A DNA stretch of 33,432 nucleotides, taken from assembly GCF_015351475.1 (NCBI RefSeq), contig NZ_JADKPR010000036.1, positions 1-33,432 on the forward strand, written 5' to 3'. Source of the DNA: Flavobacterium sp. HJJ (GTDB lineage Bacteria > Bacteroidota > Bacteroidia > Flavobacteriales > Flavobacteriaceae). Of the stretch, positions 16,994 to 25,798 are shown one piece after another. The notes beneath the pieces were generated by a model that saw only the letters and a program-made list of their open reading frames with translations, searched no databases and was not told the origin of the DNA. How positions within the stretch are numbered: the first letter of the stretch is position 1; every line of letters starts with the position of its first letter. A program made the translations under genes and the position numbers.

Positions 16994-19705
16994 TTACTTT
17001 TTAACAAAATCACCAGTATTTACAACTACGAATTTTTTTGGATCAAAATATTTAACTAATGCAGTATTTACTTTTTGCACATCTAAACTTTTAACTTTGT
17101 TTTCAAAATCCTCATAATCTTTAAATGTTTTTCCTAAATCCAGATTTTCTCGTAGTTCGCGAACTAGAAATTCATCTGTTCCCAGCATAGTCTGTCTGTT
17201 TTGCAGCCATGATTTTAGAGAGCTGTCAAATTCTTCTTTGGTAAAGCCTTTATTTATAGCTTTTTGAATTTCTTCATTTAAAGCAGCTGTTAATTTGTCT
17301 TTCATTGCAGGGTTGTAAAAAGCATAAATTCCCCAATCTGATGTTGGGTCTATAGCATTAGCCTGTAAATAAGAACCTGCACCATAGCTTAGTCCTTCTG
17401 TTTCACGAAGACGCTGCGGAATTCTGGAAGACAAGAATGAACCTCCTCCAAGCAGTTCATTTGCCATTGAGACAGCAGGATAGTCAGGATTTTTTTCTCC
17501 AATATTCAAGTTGATTTTTCCAAGCAGAACAGCATTGGTTTTATCATTAATCTGAATCGTTTTGTCATTTGATTTTACTTCAAAATATTGGGTTGGAATT
17601 CTTTTGTAAGCAATTTTTGGATTCCAATTTTCAAAAGCAGCATTCAGGAAATTTTTTATGACAGCTTTGTCGATTCCTCCGACAAAAGTAGAAACACTAT
17701 TTGCTCCTCCATAAAAAGTGCTGTAAAAATTTTTGATATCTTCAATTGTGATTTTGTTTAATGCTGCCAGACTTTCTTCTGTTGTCTCGGAGTAATATGG
17801 ATGAGTTTTAGGATACAATGAGGTGATTTTTGTAAGTTCTTCATTTGCTACAGCTTGCGGTTCATTTTTATTTGCTTCTAATCCGTTTTTGGTTTCCAGT
17901 TTTAGTTTTTCAAATTCAGCAGTATCAAAAGAAGGATTTTTTAAGATGTCCTGCACCAAGTTCAAAGCATTGCTTAAATTGGCTTTGTCTGTACTAAGCC
18001 GAACATATAAACCGTCTACAGATCCCCCGAAACTAAGATTGATTTTATACTGGTCGATTTGGTCGTTGATTTCTTTTTTAGTTCTGTTTTTAGTGCCAAG
18101 TTTCAGCATGCTGGCGGTTAGCCCAGCAATCATCGATTTTTGGCTTAATGATTTTTCATCTCCCATTCTCAGTAATATTCTAGCTTCAATTTTATTTCCT
18201 TTGGCAGGTTTTTCTAATAAAGCATATTTCCCTCCAGAGGCTAATTTCCCTTCCTCAGTAGATTTTATAATATTAGCTGCAGATACTTCAAAAGTGGCAG
18301 TATTAGCTTCTAATGCTTTTCCTTTGTATCCTTTAACTAATGCTGGAATATCTTTAGTTTCGGCTACTTTTGTTCTTTCGCTGGCTGCTTCTGGGATAAA
18401 ACGTCCCCAGGTTCTGTTACTTTGTAAGTAATATTTTTTGGCAGCATTTTGAAGATCGGCAACTGTTAAAGCTTCAATGTTATCTCTGTCTATAAAAAAC
18501 AGACGCCAGTCTCCAGCTCCAATAAATTCAGTCAATGCAACAGACAAATTGATGGTTTTGTTGTAAGTATTCTCAAATTGCTTCAGCAGTTCATTTTTGG
18601 CACGCTTAAGCTCTTCTTCTGTAAATGTCATTTGAGGAACAGTATTCATTGTCTCCAAAAAAGCTTTCTGTACTGTGTTAATGTCTTTGTCTTTGGCAAT
18701 TTCACAGGCAAAATAACTGTATGCAGGATCTTTTAATGTTAAAGTATATCCATAGACATTAGTTGATAATTTGGTTTCTACTAATGCTTTATATAATGCT
18801 CCTGAAGGATTATTTGTTAGTATTGAGATTATAGCATTATTGGCTGCATATTCTTTGTCTGAGTAACTTGGAGTGTGATAAGCCATTCCAATATATTGAA
18901 TATCTCCGTTTCTTTTAAGTTCAACAAAACGTTCTCCGTCCTGAGCTGGTTCTACAGTGTAAGTCTGCGGGATTTCGTTTTTTGATTTTGGAATAGGAGC
19001 AAAGTATTCTTTAATCCAGGAAAGCGTTTTTTTCTCATCAAATTTTCCTCCAATAATAAGTGTAGCATTATTGGGCTGATAATATTTCTGATAAAATACT
19101 TTCAATCGGTTTGCTGGAACCCGCTCGATATCTTCTTTACTTCCAATAGTTGATTTTCCATAATTATGCCATAAATAGGCTGTTGAAAGAATACGCTCGT
19201 TCAATACGCCTGACGGATCATTTTCTCCTATTTCGAATTCATTGCGGACAACACTGAATTCACTGTCTAAATCCGATTGCAATATCGCAGAAGTGATCAT
19301 TCTATCGGATTCCATATCAAGTGCCCATTTTAAATTTTCATCAGTTGCGGGTAAAATTTCATAATAATTAGTGCGGTCATAATAGGTTGTTCCATTGGCT
19401 TGAGCACCTTTATCTGCAATCGTTTTTTTGATGTCAGTAAACTTAGAAGAACGTTTAAACAGCATATGCTCTAATAAATGTGCCATACCCGATTCTCCAT
19501 AACCTTCATGGCGTGAACCTACACCGTATACGATATTTACAACAACATTTGATTGTGCTGCATCTGGAATTAATAAAATTTTTAACCCGTTTGGCAGGCT
19601 GTATTCTTTGATGCCTTCCACCGAAGTAACAAGTGCTGCTTCCTGTGAATAGCAGTTTGCGGATAAAAATATCAGAAAAGAAACGCTTAGGAGAAGTTTT
19701 TTCAT
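16994..19705 (-). CDS. Secreted M16 zinc peptidase, two-lobed
   Basis: A 903-residue protein with a type I signal peptide (MKKLLLSVSFLIFLSANCYS, cleavage near 20). The first M16 half carries the inverted zinc motif H76-L-L-E79-H80 in MAHLLEHMLF, with the distal zinc Glu expected in the VVRNEFEIGEND segment. The second half, from about residue 490, has the fold (VDGLYVRLSTDKANLSNAL, and the R/Y pair near LRETEGLSYGAGSYL) but lacks HxxEH: the matching place reads GLTASMLKLG. This is the normal active-plus-inactive pairing of pitrilysin-like chambers, here in one chain. It probably degrades short peptides in the periplasm. The gene is monocistronic and divergent from the patatin gene. Confidence 0.93.
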   Translation of the reverse strand: MKKLLLSVSFLIFLSANCYSQEAALVTSVEGIKEYSLPNGLKILLIPDAAQSNVVVNIVYGVGSRHEGYGESGMAHLLEHMLFKRSSKFTDIKKTIADKGAQANGTTYYDRTNYYEILPATDENLKWALDMESDRMITSAILQSDLDSEFSVVRNEFEIGENDPSGVLNERILSTAYLWHNYGKSTIGSKEDIERVPANRLKVFYQKYYQPNNATLIIGGKFDEKKTLSWIKEYFAPIPKSKNEIPQTYTVEPAQDGERFVELKRNGDIQYIGMAYHTPSYSDKEYAANNAIISILTNNPSGALYKALVETKLSTNVYGYTLTLKDPAYSYFACEIAKDKDINTVQKAFLETMNTVPQMTFTEEELKRAKNELLKQFENTYNKTINLSVALTEFIGAGDWRLFFIDRDNIEALTVADLQNAAKKYYLQSNRTWGRFIPEAASERTKVAETKDIPALVKGYKGKALEANTATFEVSAANIIKSTEEGKLASGGKYALLEKPAKGNKIEARILLRMGDEKSLSQKSMIAGLTASMLKLGTKNRTKKEINDQIDQYKINLSFGGSVDGLYVRLSTDKANLSNALNLVQDILKNPSFDTAEFEKLKLETKNGLEANKNEPQAVANEELTKITSLYPKTHPYYSETTEESLAALNKITIEDIKNFYSTFYGGANSVSTFVGGIDKAVIKNFLNAAFENWNPKIAYKRIPTQYFEVKSNDKTIQINDKTNAVLLGKINLNIGEKNPDYPAVSMANELLGGGSFLSSRIPQRLRETEGLSYGAGSYLQANAIDPTSDWGIYAFYNPAMKDKLTAALNEEIQKAINKGFTKEEFDSSLKSWLQNRQTMLGTDEFLVRELRENLDLGKTFKDYEDFENKVKSLDVQKVNTALVKYFDPKKFVVVNTGDFVKK

Positions 19706-19899
19706 TTTTACAGTAATTGTTTGTAAGTTTATAATGTGTAAATATACTTTTTTTGAAAGAATAATCTTTTGTTGGAAAGTGTTAAAGTTAGTGATTATTT
19801 TTCCTGTATTTTACTTTAGATTTTTTATAAATTTATAAAATGTTTCTCGTTAAAATGTTTTTTTTGTTTTATTAATTTGATTTTCAATTATTACTGAAT

Positions 19900-22545
19900 A
19901 TGGAAGATAAAAAAAAGGTTATTGCATTGGCAAAAAATTATTTGAGAGGTGAAGATATTTCTAATGATGTCTGCTTCGAAGATTTGTACCAAAGTCTAGT
20001 TCAATTTGAACAGTATGGCTATGCTGCTGAAATACTGCTGAAAAAAATCGCTGACAACGAAGATCAAGGTGCTGAAGTAAAGTTATCGCAATATCAGGAT
20101 TTGGCCGAAAATATATATAAGGACAGTACATTGTCTTCCTATTTTAAATTTGATAAAGCAATAAATACGCTGAAATCATTTTGTGATTTAGAAAAGACAA
20201 AAAATTCGAGAACGCTTGGTATAGCAGGTGCCGTATATAGAAGTAAATGGAAATTTGATCACCAGTTTCATAATTTACTACAGTCAAGAGCCTATTACAA
20301 AAAGGGATATCTGATTTGGAAAAATAAACAGCATAAATCTATTTTAACTGAAACAGAGTGCATTAATACTGCTGTGAATTATGCCAATCTCAATGAGTTA
20401 ATTGTGATTGAAAACTTAGAAGGGCTTTCAGAAACTTGTGAAATTACCGCAGAAACACTTGTACGGTTTGAAACTGCCCAAAAGACAAGAAAAGAAATTG
20501 TTGACGAATATCTGATCGATACAGATGAAGTGATTTTTAAAGACGGAATACAGGATAAAGAAAAATTATATGAGGCACTGGCTGAAGCCTTTTTTGGACT
20601 CAGAATGTATAGTAAAGCACTTTATTTCATAAAACTATATACTAAGGATAAGAAAGAGAATTGGGAGATTAAATCCTTTAGCAAGCAGATTTATAATTTA
20701 GCTAATTATCAGAATGCAGAGAAATATCAAAAATCTACGAATAAGGATCCTTTTCAAAAAAGTGAAATTATAGAGGAAGGACAAAACAGCTGCCTGACTG
20801 CTTTAAATCTTCAGGCAGATAAAAACGGTGATGAAAATAGCGTAAAACAAAAACCGCAGAATAAAGTCGGGATTGGACTTTCGGGCGGCGGATTTAGGGC
20901 TTCATTATTTCATATTGGTGTTTTGGCCGCATTGGCCGAAAAGGATAAACTGAAAGATATTGAAGTAATTTCCTGTGTCTCTGGAGGTTCGATAATTGGT
21001 GCTTTTTATTATTTGAAAATCAAGCAGCTGTTTGAAAGTAAGCGGGATGAAGAAATCGCTCAGGAAGATTATATCCAAATTGTGAAAGAAATAGAAAAAG
21101 AGTTTTTAGACGCAGTCCAAAAGAATATACGAATGCGCCTGCTGACCAATTTTTTCAAAAATGTAAAGATGTGGAAAGGGGATTCTTATTCCCGCTCCAA
21201 CAGGCTGGCCGAATTGTACGAGGAGTATTTTTATAATCCGCTGTTACCCAAAAACAAGCGGAAGGACAGTGAATTTATTCATATGAGTGATTTATTTATT
21301 AATCCTTTTGGAAACGAATCATTTAAACTGAATGATGATAATTGGAAAAGAATGAATAAAGTGCCTCAATTAATTCTAAATGCGACTGCTGTAAATACAG
21401 GACATAACTGGCAGTTTACGGCTTCCTGGATGGGAGAACCGCCTACTTATATTTCGGATGAATTTGATGTGAAACCCCGCTTGAGACGAATGTATTATGA
21501 AAATGCGCCCGAGGACTACCAAAAATTCAGGCTGGGGTATGCAGTAGCTGCTTCCTCCTGTGTGCCTGTTCTGTTTCAGCCTTTGGTACTGAAAGGGCTG
21601 TATAAAAATTTTGATTTGGAATTGATTGACGGTGGCGTTCATGATAATCAGGGGATTGCATCAATATTAGAACAGGAATGTAATGAAATTATAGTAAGCG
21701 ATGCCAGTGCTCAAATGCCGGATAATGCAATACATACAGGTAATGCAATGTCGCTTTTTTTTAGGGTAGATACTATTTTACAGGAACGCCTGCGCGAGAT
21801 TCAATTATTGGATTTAAAATCCCGAAAGTATACATCAATTGTTGCCAGACTTTCTATTGTTCATTTAAAAAATGGATTGGAACAGCTTCCTGTGAGCTGG
21901 ATTGACTGCACCGATGTAAATCGAAGCATTTTGTATGATAAAGAAATTGAAGACGAAAATGCACTCCTGAAATATGGTATAATGAAGAAAATACAAAAAG
22001 GTCTCAGCGAAGTAAGAACCGATCTGGATTCTTTTAATGATCTTGAAGCATATGCTTTAATGTACAGCGGGTACAAACAAATGACGCATGAAAGCTGTTC
22101 GGAAAATGTGAAAAAAGCCGATTGGAGCTTTTTGAAAATAACTGAAAGCTGTACACTTCCCGCCAAAGAAAAACAACTGGCAGCGCAGCTGAAAGTGAGC
22201 GGTTATGTCCCCTTTAAGATTATCAGAAGGTCAAAAGCCTTAAGTTATACGGTATTGGGTATTGGCGGATTGATGGTACTTGGGCTGCTAATATATTTAG
22301 TTGGCAATTGGGATAATCCAAGTCCGCTCTTGACAATATCAATTTCCTATGATCTTATCGGTTTGGCATTGATTGTGTTTTTGGTTAGTTTTTTATCCAA
22401 ATTTTTGTCACAGATAATCAATATTGAAAGTGTCCTTAAGAAAAAAGCATTTTTGTTTTTACTGATAACTATCGGGTGGATTTTTTCGCTGCTGTATATA
22501 GCAATTATCAATCCATGTTATAATAGATTAGGAAAAGTAAAGTAA
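19900..22545 (+). CDS. Patatin-like phospholipase with TPR-like N-terminus and C-terminal membrane segments
   Basis: An 881-residue protein in three parts. Residues 1-310 are helical and repeat-like. The segment TLGIAGAVYRSKWKF, then LLQSRAYYKKGYLIW and INTAVNYANL, matches the pattern of TRAFs-binding/DUF4071 TPR-like domains. Residues about 323-650 are a patatin domain: oxyanion loop GLSGGGFRAS, nucleophile Ser361 in CVSGGS, and Asp577 in IDGGVHDNQG. Here the usual G-x-S-x-G starts with Cys instead of Gly. The last 120 residues hold about three hydrophobic helices (near 785-805, 815-835 and 850-870), so the enzyme is probably anchored to the inner membrane from the cytoplasmic side. The stop directly abuts the racemase start. 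The likely activity is lipid acyl hydrolysis. The sensing role of the N-terminus is inference. Confidence 0.88.
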   Translation: MEDKKKVIALAKNYLRGEDISNDVCFEDLYQSLVQFEQYGYAAEILLKKIADNEDQGAEVKLSQYQDLAENIYKDSTLSSYFKFDKAINTLKSFCDLEKTKNSRTLGIAGAVYRSKWKFDHQFHNLLQSRAYYKKGYLIWKNKQHKSILTETECINTAVNYANLNELIVIENLEGLSETCEITAETLVRFETAQKTRKEIVDEYLIDTDEVIFKDGIQDKEKLYEALAEAFFGLRMYSKALYFIKLYTKDKKENWEIKSFSKQIYNLANYQNAEKYQKSTNKDPFQKSEIIEEGQNSCLTALNLQADKNGDENSVKQKPQNKVGIGLSGGGFRASLFHIGVLAALAEKDKLKDIEVISCVSGGSIIGAFYYLKIKQLFESKRDEEIAQEDYIQIVKEIEKEFLDAVQKNIRMRLLTNFFKNVKMWKGDSYSRSNRLAELYEEYFYNPLLPKNKRKDSEFIHMSDLFINPFGNESFKLNDDNWKRMNKVPQLILNATAVNTGHNWQFTASWMGEPPTYISDEFDVKPRLRRMYYENAPEDYQKFRLGYAVAASSCVPVLFQPLVLKGLYKNFDLELIDGGVHDNQGIASILEQECNEIIVSDASAQMPDNAIHTGNAMSLFFRVDTILQERLREIQLLDLKSRKYTSIVARLSIVHLKNGLEQLPVSWIDCTDVNRSILYDKEIEDENALLKYGIMKKIQKGLSEVRTDLDSFNDLEAYALMYSGYKQMTHESCSENVKKADWSFLKITESCTLPAKEKQLAAQLKVSGYVPFKIIRRSKALSYTVLGIGGLMVLGLLIYLVGNWDNPSPLLTISISYDLIGLALIVFLVSFLSKFLSQIINIESVLKKKAFLFLLITIGWIFSLLYIAIINPCYNRLGKVK

Positions 22546-23241
22546 ATGAAAAAATTAGGTCTCATAGGCGGTATCAGTTGGGTATCAACAGCAGATTATT
22601 ATAAGTTTATAAATGAAGGAATCAACAAAGAGCTAGGCGGTGTGAATTTTGCCGAGTGTATTATTTATTCTTTTAATTACGATGACATTAAAAGAAATAA
22701 TGAAAACAACGACTGGGAATCAACATTTAATATGCTGTCTAAAGCCTGCCAAAATTTGAAAAACTGCGGTGCAGAAGCCATTATTCTTTGTGCTAATACG
22801 ATGCATCTTATCGCTGACCGCATTCAGGAAAGTATCGATTTACCATTGATTCACATTGCTGTGGAGACCGCAAAGGAAGTCCAGAAAAGAGGTGTCAAAA
22901 AAGTGGGTCTTCTTGGAACAAAATTTACGATGGAATTGGATTTTTTTAAAGACAAATTAACAGATTTAGATATTGAAGTAATAATCCCTGATGCTGACGA
23001 CAGGGATTTTATACACGATACTATTTTTGATGAATTGGGAAAAGGACTGTTTCTAGAAACTACTTCGGAACGCTATCTCTCTATTATAGAAAAACTTATC
23101 GATAATGGAGTTGAAGGAATTATTCTGGGCTGTACCGAAATTCCTTTGATGATAAAACAGGAAATGCTAAAAGTTCCAGTTTTTGACACAGCTTTGATTC
23201 ATTCTAACGCAGCAGTTGCATTTGCTTTAGATAAAATATAA
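22546..23241 (+). CDS. Aspartate/glutamate racemase family protein
   Basis: A 231-residue PLP-independent racemase. The two catalytic Cys are C82 in LCANTMH and C196 in LGCTEIP, each in the usual setting. The opening KKLGLIGGISWVSTADYY matches the aspartate racemase (RacD/YgeA) group more than MurI. It interconverts D- and L-aspartate or a related amino acid by a two-base mechanism. The ATG follows the patatin stop codon with no spacer (TAA-ATG), so the two are translationally coupled. No SD is visible except A-rich sequence in the patatin 3' end. The functional reason for the pairing is unknown. Confidence 0.93.
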   Translation: MKKLGLIGGISWVSTADYYKFINEGINKELGGVNFAECIIYSFNYDDIKRNNENNDWESTFNMLSKACQNLKNCGAEAIILCANTMHLIADRIQESIDLPLIHIAVETAKEVQKRGVKKVGLLGTKFTMELDFFKDKLTDLDIEVIIPDADDRDFIHDTIFDELGKGLFLETTSERYLSIIEKLIDNGVEGIILGCTEIPLMIKQEMLKVPVFDTALIHSNAAVAFALDKI

Positions 23242-23272
23242 AATTTGATGAAGGATTACGAAGCTAAATGCA

Positions 23273-23452
23273 CGGCATTCGCTTTTAAAAGTTTCTGACA
23301 CGAATTACACTAATTTGCACGAATTAAGATTGCTTAATTACACAAAATATTCAAAACTGTAAAAATTTGTAAAATTTAGCTTCAATTTTGATAAGAATTT
23401 AGTGTTAATTGGTGAAATTCGTGTTTATCTTTTTTTAAAATGCGAATGAGGT
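23273..23452. repeat. MITE-like inverted repeat element
   Basis: The outer arms are CATTCGCTTTTAAAA (from 23275) against TTTTAAAATGCGAATG (to 23449). The inner arms are ACACGAATTACACTAATTTG (from 23298) against the reverse complement of 23399-23425. The inner arms are built from 9-11 nt units of the CACGAATT/CACTAATT type. It fills the gap between the convergent racemase and cysteine desulfurase genes. No transposase or target duplication is evident. Confidence 0.65.
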
Positions 23453-23455
23453 GAG

Positions 23456-24577
23456 CTAAATACGTTTTAATCCTTCGATTAATAAATCAATATCTTCTTT
23501 GGTATTAAAATGGCTGAAAGAAATTCGGATATTTGGTTTTTTTAATTCATCAGGGGAAAGCATTTCTGCCAATACGTGTGAAGGCCTGATACTTCCTGAC
23601 TGACATGCACTGCCTCGAGAAACCGCAATTCCTTTCATATCCAGATGAAATAAAATCATCGAAGTTTTGCTTTCGTCCATTGGCAGAGTGACATTGAGCA
23701 GATTGTAAAAAGTATTCTCTCCATTGATTTTAAAATCAGGGAAATTTGCTTTTAATTTTTCAACAGTATATTCTTTCAATGAATCAATATAAAGGCTTTC
23801 GGTTTCTAGGTTTTCATACGAAAGTTCTAAGGCTTTTGCCATTCCTGCAATCTGATGAACAGCTTCTGTTCCTGCGCGCTGTCCTTTTTCCTGCTCACCG
23901 CCAAAAAACAACGGCTGCAGTCCCGAATTTTTTCGGACAAAAGCAAAACCAGCACCTTTTGGACCGTGAAATTTATGGGCACTGGCCACTATAAAATCGA
24001 TAGGTGTATGCTGTAAATCAATTTTAGCTTTTCCGATGGACTGCACTGTGTCTGAATGAAATAAAGCTTTATACTCTCGGCAGATCTGGCTTACTCTGTC
24101 AAGGTCTAAAACAGTTCCGGTTTCATTATTAACATGCATCAGCGATACCAAAGTCTTTTTTTCTTCGGATAATAATTCGGCTAAATGTGTCAAATCTAAC
24201 TCTCCATTTGGTTTCACATTTACATAATCCACCTGAATGCCGTATTCATCTTGAAGTGCCATTGCTGTATGAAGCACAGCGTGATGTTCTATTTTACTGG
24301 TAATGATACGCTCAATTTTTAAATTTTTTACTGCTGACCGCAAAATCCAATTGTCAGCTTCGGTACCGCAGGAAGTGAAAATGATTTCAGATGCTGCAGC
24401 ATTTAGCTGTCTGGCAATTGATTTTCGGGAGAGTTCAAGTATACTTTTTGCATTGCGTCCCTGACTATGAGTAGAAGATGGATTTCCATAATCTTCGGTC
24501 AGTATTTTGGTCATCTCCAGAATTACTTCGGGACGAAGTGCTGTTGTAGAGGCGTTATCAAGATATGCTTTTTTCAT
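23456..24577 (-). CDS. Cysteine desulfurase (IscS/NifS family)
   Basis: A 373-residue PLP enzyme that takes sulfur from cysteine for Fe-S clusters, tRNA thiolation or similar uses. The start at 24577 (MKKAYLDNASTT) matches the family N-terminus; an upstream in-frame start at 24631 would add 18 residues inside the transporter gene. Seen: SCGTEADNWILR, IEHHAVL, SLMHVNNETGTV, the PLP Lys in ASAHKFHGPKGAGF, and the active Cys in SRGSACQSGSIRPSHVL. The short Cys loop is of the group I (NifS/IscS) kind. The EamA gene stops 2 nt before this start, so the two are co-transcribed. No iscU or iscR is adjacent, so a role in a dedicated Isc operon is not supported. Confidence 0.93.
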   Translation of the reverse strand: MKKAYLDNASTTALRPEVILEMTKILTEDYGNPSSTHSQGRNAKSILELSRKSIARQLNAAASEIIFTSCGTEADNWILRSAVKNLKIERIITSKIEHHAVLHTAMALQDEYGIQVDYVNVKPNGELDLTHLAELLSEEKKTLVSLMHVNNETGTVLDLDRVSQICREYKALFHSDTVQSIGKAKIDLQHTPIDFIVASAHKFHGPKGAGFAFVRKNSGLQPLFFGGEQEKGQRAGTEAVHQIAGMAKALELSYENLETESLYIDSLKEYTVEKLKANFPDFKINGENTFYNLLNVTLPMDESKTSMILFHLDMKGIAVSRGSACQSGSIRPSHVLAEMLSPDELKKPNIRISFSHFNTKEDIDLLIEGLKRI

Positions 24578-24578
24578 A

Positions 24579-25502
24579 CTATACAGATTTTGAATCCGGA
24601 ACAATTGTTTTGGATTTATTTTTTTTACCAAATAACACTTTCTTATTGAAAATAATAATGGAGATTAAAATAAGGGAATACGAAAGCATTTGAAGCAGAC
24701 TTACATCTTCTTTGAAATAAAAAACAGCCAAGGAGAAATTGATTATCGGATTGATATACATTAGAATTCCTACTGTGGATGAATCAAGTCCTTTTAATGC
24801 ATACAGGTTTAAGAAAAGCGGAATAATAGTAAAAAGCACAACGATACAGAATAAACAAGTATAAAATAATGGTTCAGTTGGGATTGCTCCGCTGTAACTT
24901 GGATAAAATGGCAGAATAAGTAAAGCAATAAAAAGCAGCTGAATATTCAAAATCAGAAACTTATCTATTTCACTGTTCTTACGCTGGCTAACCAGATATA
25001 ACGCATAAGTAGAAGCCACTACAAGGCTGTAAAGAATATCCTGAAAATGATTTAGGGACAATAAAACACAGCTTATTGTACTAATGCAGACCGCTGTCCA
25101 TTTCCATTTATTTAATTTTTCCCGAAGAAGAAAAAAAGCAAAAACGGTGGTTAATATAGGGCAGATCAAGTAGGCCAATGATCCTGCTTTTACATTTACA
25201 TGATTAATTACATATATAAAAATCAGCCAGTTGGAAGCTAAAATTAAACTGCCGGTCAAGGTTAATATGATAATTTTCTGTTTTGTTTTTTTAGTCATTA
25301 TCTTAAAATCATCCCAGTTTTTTTTGATGTTTTTTCGTCGAAAAATGAGATTTATGGCTGTCAGAGTAAATACGCTGAAAAACACACGATAGAACATTAT
25401 ATCGAGTGAAGGATAACTGGAAATTGGTTTTAATGCCAGACTGAAAAAACCCCAGAGAAAAAAAGCTGAAAAAGCCGCAAAGTAGTAATTGTATTTTTTC
25501 AT
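24579..25502 (-). CDS. EamA/RarD-type drug-metabolite transporter
   Basis: A 307-residue inner-membrane protein with about ten hydrophobic helices in two EamA halves. WGFFSLALKPISSYPSLDIMFYRVFFS at the N-terminus (helices 1-2) and GSLAYLICPILTTVFAFFLLREKL are RarD-like. STVGILMYINPIINFSLAVFYFKE is the mirrored signature of the second half. Substrates of this family are varied small metabolites and cannot be predicted. The start at 25502 (MKKYNYYFAAF) is preferred over 25556 because the promoter -7 box (25522-25529) lies between them. It is co-transcribed with the cysteine desulfurase. Confidence 0.9.
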   Translation of the reverse strand: MKKYNYYFAAFSAFFLWGFFSLALKPISSYPSLDIMFYRVFFSVFTLTAINLIFRRKNIKKNWDDFKIMTKKTKQKIIILTLTGSLILASNWLIFIYVINHVNVKAGSLAYLICPILTTVFAFFLLREKLNKWKWTAVCISTISCVLLSLNHFQDILYSLVVASTYALYLVSQRKNSEIDKFLILNIQLLFIALLILPFYPSYSGAIPTEPLFYTCLFCIVVLFTIIPLFLNLYALKGLDSSTVGILMYINPIINFSLAVFYFKEDVSLLQMLSYSLILISIIIFNKKVLFGKKNKSKTIVPDSKSV

Positions 25503-25521
25503 CGAAAAGTAGAATTCGGTA

Positions 25522-25555
25522 CAAAGATAAGGATTTATGCATTTTCTGAGCACCA
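25522..25555 (-). promoter_or_regulatory. Promoter of the EamA-desulfurase operon
   Basis: On the minus strand TATCTTTG (25522-25529) is an exact TAnnTTTG -7 box, with a TTTTG -33-like run about 24 nt upstream. The predicted start of transcription is near 25515, leaving a short leader before the ATG at 25502. Confidence 0.6.
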
Positions 25556-25750
25556 AAATTGAGAGACTAAGATACGCACAGTAGCTACGAAAATTTAATT
25601 ACTGGTTAAGAAAAATGGAATTAATAAAGGGATTGAAAAATGTCTGCAGTTAATTTGTCCTAAATGTTAATATCCAATAAAATTTACTTTCAAAAGGTCT
25701 GACATCTTAGAGATACTTTTGTTAAAATATGCGTTTTAGATCTATAACTG

Positions 25751-25781
25751 TTTTTGGAACAAATTAAATGTCATATTTTTG
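25751..25781 (+). promoter_or_regulatory. Promoter of the repeat lipoprotein gene
   Basis: TTTTTG (25751-25756) and TATTTTTG (25774-25781) with a 17-nt spacer match the Bacteroidota -33/-7 pair. Transcription would start near 25788, so the ATG at 25799 is used and the earlier in-frame ATG at 25754 is not. Confidence 0.7.
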
Positions 25782-25798
25782 TTCTAAATAAAAGAAGA

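Noticed and set aside
17823..18431. 202-codon plus-strand frame inside the M16 gene
   Set aside because: It is antisense to a clear M16 domain; the Ser/Leu/Phe-rich composition is the usual shadow of such a strand.
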